64,000 nucleotides of DNA, from contig NC_064045.1 in the NCBI RefSeq assembly GCF_932526225.1, positions 3,730,498-3,794,497 of the forward strand. The letters are read 5' to 3'. Under the pieces are notes generated by a model. That model saw only the letters and a program-made list of their open reading frames with translations, searched no databases and had not been told where the DNA came from. Below, in pieces: positions 49,647 through 61,660 of the stretch. This DNA comes from Nematostella vectensis (taxonomy: Eukaryota; Cnidaria; Anthozoa; Actiniaria; Edwardsiidae). Position 1 is the stretch's first letter. Each line of letters begins with the position of its first letter. A program made the position numbers and the translations under genes.

Positions 49647-52600
49647 ATGGGAGTCTTCTCTGGTTCCTCAACCTTTACGGGACTTCTAGGTAATAAGTGT
49701 TCTCTATTTTGATCTTTTGTATTTGAAAGATTTATTGATTTATTTTTGGATGAAAGCTTTGTTGTTGTGCTGAAAAAAAGTTAAAGGCAGCGCTATATTG
49801 TTGGTTAACGCTTTGAGGACAGTATTTAAATATGAAAAATGCTCTATTTTGTATGAACGATATTTTAGAACGAGCGACAAGCCAGCTTCAACTTGAGCCG
49901 GACTGGGCTACAATTCTTCAAATTTGTGATAGTGTCAGGCAGCAAGATGTCTCGTAAGTTTGAATTTTGAAGAATAAGCTTATAACAATACTCTTTTTAT
50001 AAAGAATCATTATATAACACCGTCACCTTTTGTAGGCCCAAGTTTGCTGTCTCTGCCATCAAGAAGAAAATGTTTGATCGCAATCCACATGTCGCAAAAT
50101 ATGCGCTTACCGTAAGTGAGATAAACACACATGTATACATAAACACAGAGTGTTTTCTTGTAGAAATTGATCACATTTTCTTTATATTGTGTCCCAAAGA
50201 GCTTCATAATGCTCAATATTCCCTTGTGTACTTGTAGGTGTTAGAAGCATGCATGAAGAACTGCGGTTCTATAATCCACGATGAAATTGCAACCAAGGAT
50301 TTTATGGATGAGATGAGAAATCTGATCAAGGTTTGTCAATTATCATCAACATTACCCCCCCCCCCCCCCCCGAGCCACCGCGTCTAAGCCTGAAGTTATG
50401 CATTGGCTAATATATGCAGCTATGCTCTTCAGTGGTTTTTACCCATGCCAACATGCAGGCTTGTCACCAAGTCCCGAAGCCAGTTGCCAACGTTTTGTCA
50501 ATCAACTACATATGGGAGTATCATAACACTCTTCCCCCCCTCCCCCCCCCCCCCCTAGCCTGCTTGCGGCTCGAAATACAGTACAAGATGACACCCGATC
50601 ACAGAACACAGAGGGTTTTCCACAATGATAACACCGAGTACCGCCTGCAAGCAGGCTTGCTTCTTCTATAATCCTTCTGTATTTTCCCATGCTTTCCAAA
50701 ATTTCTACCTCTTCTGGTGCTGGGTAAACTAGTTTTTCTATAGCAGTTCATTAAATACTGTATACCTTTCAGAATGGTGCCGACCCGGTGAAAGATAAAG
50801 TGTTAGGTCTAATCCAGACGTGGTCACATGCTTTCCGTAACGAACCAAAATACAAGATTGTGCAGGACACCTTCAACCTTATGAAAATGGAGGGTGAGTT
50901 ATGGGTGAAGTGCAAAAATACCATAAAGATATGAGTATAAAACATGACCTTTATGCAATAACAGGCTTGTAGCCAGACTTTTAAGTGAGGAGGTTTGTTT
51001 GGCAATTAAGTGGATCATTTTTCTTTTAGGTACCTCCTTCTAGCTTTATGTACTTTAAAGTTGAAGGCCATGATAGCATGATGCGTTGTGTGTTTATGAC
51101 TGATTTTTTTATAAACCCATTTTTTTTCTAGGCTGCAAGTTTCCAGCCTTCAATGAAAGCGATGCCATGTTCTCAGCAGATTCTGTAAGAATTACCTCAC
51201 ACTTTGCTTGAAGCAATCATTCTTCAAATGATCTTTTAACTTAAAATAAGGGTGCAGAAAACTTTATCGGGTACTATTTTGAGGGTTGAATATAATATTT
51301 TTACTTGTTTTGCACCAATCACTTTTCTTTAAAAACACAAATGTGCATAAAGTGTGATGACAGGTTCAGCTGAAGGCTACTGTAAGCTAGATATTTTAAA
51401 AATAAAACCAAGTTCAGCTTTTCAAGGGGGCTTACCGTGTTACCCAGTGTAATCAACAGAAGAAACCCGTAGTTACGTTACACTTAAGGTGGACTATATG
51501 AATTTTTATTTTGAGGATCTCTTTGGGGGTTATGAAATTTTGGTATGACTTCCCTGTCCAGTTTTTAGCCTAGAACTACCGGTACTGTATACTGTACTTC
51601 TTGATTGTCCAGTCTTTATGCTCAACATGTGTTTCGGCACTTTAATAACACGTCTATGTCTTAATAACTCTGTTCTAGGCCCCAGCATGGGCTGAAGGAG
51701 ATGTTTGTCACATGTGTCGCGTGAAGTTTGGAACCTTTATCAGACAGGTACACAGTGCTTTATATGCAGTGTTATAAACTGTGATGAAAGATTGATCAAA
51801 ATATGTATGAGGGAGGTCATTGAGGTACAGTATAGTACATCTTAAGGTATATTTCATCTCATAACAAGCCAAAACCAGCAAGGTTAGATATGTATAAAAT
51901 TGAAGATTGTTTAGGATCATTTTGGCACCAATTATCCTATCTTATTCTTAAAAAGTTGCATCTACTGTGATTTTCAGTATTCTGCAAACATTTGTCATCA
52001 ACTTCATACTGCTAAACTGCTTTCTAACTTTCTTCATTCAAACTTTCTAACTTTCTTCATTCAGAATTACATTTGGTGCTTTTGGTCAGTCAGCTGGCAT
52101 GATTGAATTTAAAGCTTGCCAATGAAAATGCATCAAGGATTAAAAAAAAATAAACAATGGAGGAAGGCGATTTAGCTGTTGGAAATTGTATAGAAAGAGT
52201 TTGAGAATATTTTAAAATGCAGTAATATTTTGCTTGTTTCAAGTCCTCCGAGGAACTCTCTGCCTTTTTGAGATGAATAACAAATCCTCACCTTTCTTTT
52301 CATGTTTGCAGCATCATTGCCGTAACTGTGGCCAGGTGTTCTGCAAGAAATGCTCTTCCAAGGAATCCATTATTCCTCAATTTGGTATTGAGAAGGAAGT
52401 CAGAGTGTGTGACCCCTGTTACTTAAAGATCAATCCTAATAGGTACTGTACCTAAATCCTCATTTTTAAATTTGATACAGTTTCTAGATCTGCAGTAAAA
52501 TACAGTTACATAGCCCACTTTTCAATATGAAGCTTTTGATAAATATATTTTATGAATATCATCATCATCATCATCATTATCACCAACACTGTCATCATCA

Positions 52601-55600
52601 TCATCATCATCATCATTAATATTGAATATTATTACTACCATTGTTATCATTATAATCATTAACCAGAGTAAATATTATGAAGGTCAAGGGCCATATCTTG
52701 CACAAAAACATTCTGAAACACATTTTTGTATATTTGTAGCAAAACTGCACAGACAAAGCCAGAGCCTTCAACATCAGGAGGTGCTGAGAATGAGCTCCCC
52801 CCTGAGTACCTGAATAGTCCCCTTTTTAAAGAATCACAGGTTCGTGAAGCATGTTTACACAGTGTTTTAGCACCCATATGGTCCAGGGGGGGGGGGGGGG
52901 GGGGGGGCTGAAGGGGAAAATATCCAGAAGGGACCTAGCTAGTTTTTCTGAATGTGTCTGTATCCACCATAGCAGGCCTTGAAATTGGGAGGTAGATATA
53001 GAACCAGAGAAAGTTACCTCCCTGTAACTTGTTAACTGGCCTACCATATAGGGGGGTTCAAGGTGCTTTCCCCTCCTTTTAGCTAGCAAATGGTTATCTA
53101 AATTAATAAAATAGAAAAGAATAATGACATACCCTTTTCTAATGGGGGAAACCCCCAAAAAGAACCAAATATATCAAATAATACGATATAATTGATATCT
53201 GTAATAATAATTGATTTGATTGTAGGAGCCTCCCAAGAAGAATGAGCGCGACCTGCAAGAGCAAGAAGAGGAGGAGCTACAACTAGCCATGGCCCTCTCC
53301 TTGTCACAAGACGAAGCACAGAAAGAGGTGACATTTACATGAATAGAATACATCCCTGATCATAGACAGATTTGTGTATTTACTCGCTCAAATTTCTTGT
53401 ATTTATGAATAAAATACATCCCTGGCCATAGACATTATTTGTGTATTTACTTGCTCAAATTTCTTGTATTTATGAATAGAACACATCCCTGGCCATAGAC
53501 GGGATTTGAGTATTTACTTGCTCAAATTTCTTGTATTTATGAATGAAATATAACCCTGGCCATAGATGGGATTTGTGTATTTACTTGCTCAAATTTCTTG
53601 TATGGCCCTGTCCTTATTTCAAGACAACACAAAAAGAGACACTTAAACAGGATACTGTATTTGTATTCACTTACACAAACTTCTTGTATGGCCCTCTTCT
53701 TGTCACAAGATGAAGCACAGAAAGAGGTGGCATTTATGAAGTGAATACATCCCTGGCCATAGACAGGATTTGTGGGTTCACTTGCTCAGATAGGCATGTC
53801 GTGTGTTTACTTCTTGTCAGTATCATCAGTCTTTTAAGCTAAGATATACTACTAATACACTGGTAATATGAACGCTTTGGATGTCCCCTATGGCCCTGCA
53901 CATTTCATACATACCAGATCTGCCCACTTTTGTTCCATAGGTAAGACCAAGTCCCAAGTCCTCGTTGTATGGCAGCCCTGATTCCTACTCTCCCTCTGAG
54001 GCACCAAGGCACAAGCCAGCAAGCCAGTTCTACAATGCTGTCGTGGTAAGATGCAGAATACTAGCATGGACCGACAGCCTAACTGTGATTTAGATTCACA
54101 AAACTGGCAACATGACACTGACTTGCACATGCTCAATTGTGTAATGAACACATTTTTTAAGGCATTGTGACAGAAATAAATTTCATACTTCAACATACGA
54201 CATTCTTTTGACATCGCGCTGGCAAAAATAATGTCGTATGCATGAAAAAGAACATGACAAAAGTCCTGTTGCTGACACAGTTGATCTAAATTATTTTTTG
54301 GGTAGGAAGGGAGGAACCTGAAGTATATTTTTTATATCATGATTGTTTATGGAAAGTTAAGGGTTATGGTTCTCTACACAAAACAAAGCACACACAAAAT
54401 CCTCTAAAAGCATGAATAATTTGTTTGAACTGAAGTAACACCTATTCTAATTTCTATTCAATTGACTGACAGGAATCAGATGGTGGTGGCGATCAGCCTG
54501 TGGACCCAGAGGTAGTGAAGATATTTCACATATTTAGCAAACTTTTCAGGGCTCAAAATTAGTCATTTCAATAAGCCAATAGGCGATGCCTTTTTTATGT
54601 ATGAATTAGACTTCAGTATAAAAGTATAAAAGTTCCAAAAAAGTTGTACAACCCAGGATTTTTCTTGGAGGGGTGCGAAATCCAAAAAAGTGTACATAAT
54701 TTTTTCAGGGAGCGGGGGGGAGGAGGTGGTGATTTTCTGATAAAAATCTGACCACCCATGAAACAATAAATACTGATTTATTAAGGCATTGCAGTATCTC
54801 ATCGGGAAGTTTATTATGGGATTTGGCTATAAACAAGTGTGAATTATAGATTTATGACATATCAGAGTGATCTGGAATGCCTTTTTTATCGAATTCGATT
54901 CACTTTATTTGTCTACAAATACCACATATAATGCGATCCAAAAGTGGACTTTTCTCGAATGTGGGGGGGGGGGGGATGCCAACGCACCTCTTGCATCCCC
55001 CTGGGCCTGTACAATAGCACATTTATGTGACACAGGGTACCCTGGGGGGGGGGGGGGGGGGGTAATCCTCAAGGGAACATGATGGAGGCATTGTCAATTG
55101 TCCATATGGCTATGGCTATGACATATTTGACTACAAGTTCCAAAAGGCATTGCTGTACTTCTTTTGGTTAACATTGTATTATTTCAAATCACTATCACTA
55201 TATTATAGAAAAGGACCCTGCATCTTGTAGTCAGAAATGCCATCATACAAACATTCTCCAGCTAACAATGACTTGTTCCCTTATCAGCTTGCTAGATACC
55301 TGAATCGCTCTTACTGGGAGGACCGTAAGGGCAGGACCTCACCCTCAGCACCTGAGGCACAGATGAACAACAGCAGGGTGCCATATTCATCCCACATTGA
55401 GGTAGGCTCACTGGGTCTTGTATGTTTGAAAGTTACCTTGACACTACCCTGTTAACTTACACTTGAACCCTGTTAACCCACACTGTAGTAATGTGAGTGA
55501 CTATAAAAATTACAATAAAAAATACTACTGTAGTTTGTAACTAAATTGCCATTAATGGAAACAAATGCAATTTCTAAATGTGCTTGCTAAACGGTTTATG

Positions 55601-58600
55601 GCAACACGCCCTTCATTCCCTAAAGTTTTCCGTGCGCTGTTCTACAGAATTATCCATAGTTTCTTGATAAGAAAATCTCTTGGAATAAGAATTACGTTAA
55701 TAAAGCTAACCTTAAACAAAGTTTGAGTTTATTAATAGAAGGCTCTTTTTGTGGTTTCATCTGTGTTTTGTTGAAGTGGTTTTGTGTTTATTTGATCATT
55801 GAAGAGCCCTTGCCCATTGTTTTCATTCAATCCTGAAGGTTATTGTCTATCCAAAGATGCGCCCACTAGATTTTTGGAACAAAATTAGTTTCTAAAATTC
55901 ATTACATAACTGAGCATCTAGTCATGATTTTTTTCAGTACTGCGCCTCTAAAGACAAGATCCAATTTTTAATTCTCCATTGTTCTACAATTTCGCACCTA
56001 ATGATATCTTATGCATCAGTCAAAAGCACGTTCATTTGAAAAAAAAAATCTTGAAATAACCATATAAAGACAATGTTTCATACTTCATTTAATGAATTTA
56101 ATCGAAAATGTCACAACAGGTTTTACCAAATAACCCAATGGAAATAGATGGTTTTTCACAATTGCTATGATGAAAAAATGGTGGCTAACTAAAACGCTTT
56201 TATGATCACACCAGGCCTATTGTGTTCTGTTTGGGACTCCCGTGGCTGGTAATGAGCCAGGCGGGTCTGGGAAGATATAACCCAGAGCGAGGAGTTACTG
56301 TAGGTTGACGTAACACAATGACATAACACAGTAAAGAACAGGAAACCCAAAAAGAGCGCGAGAGAATAGACTGCATCAAAACCTTTGATCGTTACATCAA
56401 TTAAAGGGGAACTGCAAGCTAATTGCAACTTTGTTGATGTTAGCCTCTTGACTTTTAACTTTATCTGCCATTTGTAATGTTCTGTTGTCTGTTGCTTGAC
56501 TGTGCGTGTTGTATCTAATACTTCTCTAAATTGCTTAGCTTAAATCTCTACTGTTGTGCTTTGATTGACGAGAGCTGGAGACGTTAAGAATATTTTCTAA
56601 ATTATTCTTAAAAGAAAACTGGGACAGGCTTGTCTTGTCAGATTGTGTCGTGGCTATGAATGTGTAACATCTATTTTCTTTCTTCTCAGAATAAAGTAAC
56701 TAAAGGCAAAAAGAAAAAGAAGAAAGATAATTTCTACAAGTTCACTCCTGTTAGTACCGCTTAAGCTAAACAAAAAATACCAGCTAACATATCTCTTGGG
56801 GTAACTTAACTTGGACCAAATTAAAATCATGTGAGCTCTACCTTTAAATAATCCAACTAATATTGTTGTAATTGATGTAACCACATTCAATATTGCTAAA
56901 ATCTATTTATTAACCCAAGTTTTTAAACGTTGTTTTGCTAGTTCTTTTTGGTACTTTAGTGAAATCCTGCTGATATGGACATTTTTTAAAGAGCACATTT
57001 AACTGCGGTTTTCCATATTTTGTGAACTCTCGACGACTATTCCCAACTGCTAGATAACCTGCTGGCTTCCATCATTCAAGCTTTGAATTCAAACGGCATT
57101 ACTTGTGCTTGTTGATTGGTCAATTTTCTCTGTGTTGAGGTGGTTTCATCAGAAGCCATTCAAGTGTCAGCTATTTGGATTCACCCCTGTTGTGTGAATT
57201 ATTTCGATAAACAGTCCATCAACAAAATTGACTTTATGTATAGTACCCGTCTAGACGTCCCAAATAACTTACCCTCTATCATACCAGCAGCCTCAAGCTA
57301 TCCAGGAACCCGAGGTGAATGACCAGGAAACCAATGGTGACTTGGAAACTGACCAGAGTTCTGAGACGCTGGTCAACAACTTCCGCAGCAGCGTGGAGAT
57401 GTTGATGGAACGAATGCAGGATATATCTGGAAAAGGGAAGCACGTTGCCATGGATGCCACAGTCCAGGTAGGAAGGAGCAGCTGGTGTTCCTGGACCCCG
57501 GTTCTGGTGCAGTTTTAAAGTGACACTCAGTTGTACTAAGAAAACTTGCAAACTTAGAACTTCTGAGAGGTCAGTTTTAAAGTGACACTCAGTTGTACTA
57601 AGAAAACTTGCAAACTTAGAACTTCTGAGAGGTCTGTTTTAAAGTGACACTCAGTTGTACTAAGAAAACTTGCAAACTTAGAACTTCTGAGGGGTCTGTT
57701 CCTACCGTAAACCAGTGATACTTGTTTAAAACTAACACACCACTCTCGTCAACAACGCTGGCCTTGCGGTACCATCTTCAGTAGTGGCAATAACAGACTG
57801 ACAAAGAACCACCAAGGTTGATGTGCCAGTGGTATCCATACAAACTGATTCAAATGCGTCATGTAAAGTGTCAGTTATTCTGATGCACAGAATGACTGAG
57901 GACGCTGGCCTTGTGGTATCTTTACAAACTGATGCAAATAGAATCACTGAGAACGACATATGGAACCATTCTTAGTGACAGTACTTACAGACTTACACAC
58001 ATAGAACCGCTTTGAACAACGGCCTTACGATATCACCCTCAGTTGCAGAAATCCCAAAGCAGAGGGTGCTATTTTCTCTTGGTATTTCTTCAGTAGGCTA
58101 CAGTACTTGTAGTTCTACTTCAAACAACACACCTTGTAAATATCTTACTCATTGTTTTATAATGTTTTTTTCCAGTCATTATTTCAGACCGTCAGTGCGA
58201 TGCACCCACAACTCTTACGGTTGGTCGAGCAGCAAGAACAGGAGACTGGTAACTAAAGTTTATTACTTCTATGAAAAAACAGTGAAACACTTATTGTACT
58301 GCGAGCTCCCGTCTCTGATCAACGCCAAGGAGAATGTGACTAAAGAATGCGTTCATGCTTAGCTTTCAAATCTTAAGTTCGCAATTTAAATGTAGAACTT
58401 AATCATCTTTACTCTACTGCTTTTGTCTCAACCACCATCAGTTCCATTTACTATCAAAATTGTCACCAAAGAGGTGGTTCCTAAATAGATACAGTGGTTG
58501 AGTGAGCAATATTTCGGGACTTGGAAAAGAGTTCAAATTATAGAGGTACCCTGTACATATAGGAAATGACCAGCTTTGCCATCCTTTCTAAAGTAATGCC

Positions 58601-59862
58601 TTTGTTTCGAAGGGAAATACGAAGGAATCCAGGAAAGACTTGGTCTGGTAAAGGAAGCACGTGCTACGCTTGAGGGGGCACGCGAAGCGCACAGAGAGAA
58701 GCTCCGGCAGCAGGAGCTGGAGCAGGACATGCTCCGCCGCATGCAGATCGAGCAGAAGCTGGAACTAATGCGGCAACAGAAAGCAGAGTACCTCGCCTAC
58801 CAGCAGCGAATCCAGGCAGAGCGGCAGATTGCACTGGAGCAGCAGCAGCAACAGCTACGGTATCAGATGGTGCCTCCTTATGGTGCACAGTACCCTGCTC
58901 CGCCCCCTGACGGCAGCCCCTATTCCTCCATGGTGTATGCCCCTCCAGCTGGGATGCAGCCTCCTCAATCAGGCAGCGGGGCCCCACCTGCTATGCCGCC
59001 ACCTGTGGGTGCTCCAGGCGGACAGCCATCGTATAGTCATCCAATGCCTCAGGGGTATGCCCCTCAGGGGTACCAGCCGGAGTATGGAGGGCAGTCCATG
59101 CAGCCTCCGCCGCCAAAGACAGAGGGCGTGCCGTCACAGGAGTATCCCCCTGGTTATGGGGTGGAAGGACAGGAATCACAGCCCCCTCTATCTGAGTACC
59201 AGCAGCAGCCGACTATATTCGAGCAGCCTCTTGGTATTTACTCCTCGCCACAGTCGATGAACCAAGGCCAACCCTCACAGGGGTACAATGCCCAGCGTAA
59301 CTCAGCAACAACACCCTCACCCCAGCAGGCATACACCTCTCCGCCTAGCTCAGCCCCAGCACCACCGCCCCCGCAGTACAACCAGGCATCGATGCAGCAG
59401 CTACAGTACGGTGGCCCGCAGCAGTACCAACACCCTCATGCCAACACCCCATCACCCACCCCGCACCAGCAATACCAACATCCGCAGAACGCCGGCCTGC
59501 CTGCGGACAACACCTACAACCCGTCCCCTCAGGGGGACCCCAACCAGGGCGGGCAGCAGCCAGGGTATGGCGCCCCGCCCACTCAAGGAGGGCCACCCCA
59601 AGCACAGCCACCTCCGCATGCACCACCAGGGCAGGCGCATTACCAGCAGCTAGGAGCAGCAGCACCCAATCAGGGTGGCTACCACCCTCAGCAGCAGCCG
59701 CCGCCGCCCCAGGGGTATGAGCCCCAACCGCAGTACCAACCTCAAGGGCCGCCCCAGTACTACGGTGGACCACCGCCTCAGCAACAGCAGCAACGGCAGC
59801 CTCAATCTGGGCCGCCGCCACAGAGGCAAATGTCCGACTTAGAGCTTATCTCGTTTGATTGA
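49647..59862 (+). CDS. HGS: Hrs / HGS, ESCRT-0 endosomal sorting subunit
   Basis: Hrs recognises ubiquitinated cargo on PI3P-rich early endosomes and recruits clathrin and ESCRT-I. Exons: 49647-49689, 49869-49953, 50036-50111, 50238-50330, 50773-50893, 51132-51184, 51679-51747, 52312-52442, 52740-52839, 53226-53327, 53941-54045, 54473-54511, 55288-55401, 56690-56749, 57288-57467, 58176-58248, 58613-59862. Total 2694 nt, 897 aa. Domains: VHS (about 1-140); FYVE zinc finger (about 157-224) with [19 protein letters not shown] and RVCDPC; UIM in exon 10 ([12 protein letters not shown], about 274-285); the Hrs motif LARYLNR (340-346); coiled-coil core (about 458-545) with [12 protein letters not shown]; a long Pro/Gln/Tyr-rich tail; and the clathrin-box-like terminus LISFD. 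The tail is longer and more Q/P/G-rich than in vertebrates. Exon 14 is Lys-rich and has a weak GTTAGT donor. AATAAA signals follow near 60060 and 60102. Confidence 0.96.
53337..53600. repeat. ~68 bp tandem repeat in HGS intron 10
   Basis: About four copies of ATGAATAGAATACATCCCTG, then GCCATAGACA, TTTGTGTATTTACTTGCTCA and AATTTCTTGTATTT. Parts of the unit recur down to about 53790, interleaved with copies of the 3' end of exon 10. Confidence 0.9.
53602..53726 (+). pseudogene. Two partial copies of the HGS UIM exon inside intron 10
   Basis: The 3' end of exon 10 (53289-53327, ATGGCCCTCTCCTTGTCACA onward) is repeated at 53688-53726 with two substitutions. It encodes [13 protein letters not shown] and is followed by a donor-like GTGGCA. 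A more decayed copy starts at 53602 and reads MALSLFQDN before losing the match. Neither copy has its own acceptor AG in a good context. These are exon fragments duplicated along with the adjacent intron repeat. Confidence 0.85.
54646..55012. mobile_element. GTACC-type repeat, copy 3
   Basis: GTACAACCCAGGATTTTTCT at the left and CCCCCTGGGCCTGTAC at the right. The interior matches copy 2 (GGGGTGCGAAATCCAAAAAA, TCTGATAAAAATCTGACC, GCAGTATCTCATCGGGA, CAAAAGTGGACTTTT). Lies in HGS intron 12. The left terminus lacks the CAGGCCC part. Confidence 0.7.
55501..56650. other. Long HGS intron 13, nothing specific
   Basis: Apart from a slightly GC-richer block at about 56200-56430, which resembles repetitive DNA but could not be assigned, nothing is recognised in this intronic stretch. 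Confidence 0.4.
57511..57696. repeat. 62 bp tandem repeat, three copies, HGS intron 15
   Basis: The unit AGTTTTAAAGTGACACTCAG then TTGTACTAAGAAAACTTGCA and AACTTAGAACTTCTGAGAGG starts at 57511, 57573 and 57635. The copies are nearly identical, so the expansion looks recent. Confidence 0.95.
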
Positions 59863-60600
59863 TTCCTAAGCCATTGTCAAATTCGCTACATTTTTAAGTT
59901 TCCGTCAATGCAATAATGTTTTATTTAATCTTCTGATGTCTCAGGTGTCTCAGAGTCTGAACGCCAAGTTCCTTACTTTGAAATGTTTGCACGCCATAGA
60001 GCTCTTGTTTGGAAGGCAGAATTGGGATGTATAATCTATGATTATATGATGGAGATCCTCAATAAACTTCTTATCTGCATGAATGTAAATATAGCTAGTG
60101 AAATAAAGACGCATAATGCAATTGATTCATTTTTATTCATTTTTATTGGGTGCCTATTTAGTTGATCTTCTGGTTATCCAGTATTTCTACTGTAAGGAAA
60201 GGGTGTATCGATGTCCAGGTAGCATACCAGAGAGCTGTTACCTATACTAGCTCATAACTTACTGCTCGGGTGTTGAAAAATCAATGCGAATAGGGTAGTC
60301 ATTTTAGTCCAATTTAAGGTAATTTATTCGATTCACATTATAATTTAATTTACAACATGCTTTTTCACAATTATCAGCTTATAGAAGTTATCGCCTTTTG
60401 GTTTTCTATTTCTTCTATATCTTCCTTTCTATATCTTATTTCCTCGCTTAGGATTTTTTTCGTGCATGTACATTTAGTTTACAAATACATGTGGGACATG
60501 TAATCTATGTAACTTGCTATTAATTTCACGTCTCCTATATTAAAGCTCTACTTAAGATAATTACATCTCTAATTAATTTTTACTTCTCATCTCTCATTTT
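59863..60600. other. HGS 3' flank
   Basis: 3' UTR-like sequence with AATAAA near 60060 and 60102, then AT-rich spacer up to the satellite. No exon supported. Confidence 0.5.
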
Positions 60601-61660
60601 TGGATTGGTCTCGTGGGCTGACCGCGTAACCGACCACGTGACCTCTAAGGGTAGTGATACGGCACGTCACCGACCTCGTGACCTGTAAGGGTGTTGATAT
60701 GGCACGTGACCCCTAAGGGTGACGACATGGCACGTGGCTGACCTCGTGACCCCTAAGGATGGTGATATGAAACGTGACCGACATCGTGATCAGTAAGGGT
60801 GGTGATTTGGCTCTTGACCCCTTAGGGTGACGATATGGCACGTGACCTAACTCATGACATCTAAGGGTGCTGATATGGCACGTGACCTAACTCATGACAT
60901 CTAAGGGTGGTGATATGGCACGTGGCCGACCTGGTGTCCGACCATGTGACCTCTAGGGATGGTGATATGGCACGTGTCCGACCTCGTGACCCCTAAGGGT
61001 GATGATATGGCACGTGACCGACCTCGTGACCTCTAAGGGTGATGATATGGCACGTGACCTAACTCATAACATCTAAGGGTGGTGAGATGACACGTGACAA
61101 CTCATGACATCTAAGGGTGAAGATATGGCACGTGACCTAACTCATGACATCTAAGGGTGAAGATATGGCACGTGACCTAACTCATGACATCTAAGGGTGA
61201 AGATATGGCACGTGACCCCTAAGGGTGACGACATGGCACGTGGCTGACCTCGTGACCCCTAAGGATGGTGATATGGCACGTGACCGACCTCGTGATCAGT
61301 AAGGGTGGTGATTTGGCACGTGACCGACCTCGTGACCCCTAAGGGTGACGATATGGCACGTGACCTAACTCATGACATCTAAGGGTGCTGATATGGCACG
61401 TGACCTAACTCATGACATCTAAGGGTGAAGATATGGCACGTGACCTAACTCATGACATCTAAGGGTGAAGATATGGAACGTGACCTAACTTATGACATCT
61501 AAGGGTGAAGATATGGCACGTGACTTAACTCATGACATCTAAGGGTGAAGATATGGCACGTGGCCTAACTCATGACATCTAAGGGTGGTGTTATGGCACG
61601 TGGCCGACCTCTAAGGGTGGTGATATGGCACGTAGCCGGCCTCGTGCCCAAGCCACCACT
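60601..61660. repeat. ~38 bp satellite containing about 22 CACGTG palindromes
   Basis: Tandem units read GATATGGCACGTGACCTAAC then TCATGACATCTAAGGGTGAA, or the sister form GGCACGTGACCGACCTCGTG then ACCCCTAAGGGTGATGATAT. Both forms are intermixed. I counted about 22 exact CACGTG hexamers in roughly 1.0 kb, most as GGCACGTGAC. The array's right end overlaps the last coding exon of the minus-strand PAN-EGF gene (up to about 61650). Confidence 0.95.

Noticed and set aside
56200-56430. SINE or tRNA-like sequence in HGS intron 13
   Set aside because: No A/B box pair or tRNA fold could be found.
59345-59821. 158-codon antisense frame inside the last HGS exon
   Set aside because: Shadow of the Pro/Gln-rich HGS tail; Ala/Val-rich composition follows from the complementary codons.
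60601-61660. CRISPR-like array
   Set aside because: Units are contiguous without unique spacers and the context is a eukaryotic genome; it is a satellite.
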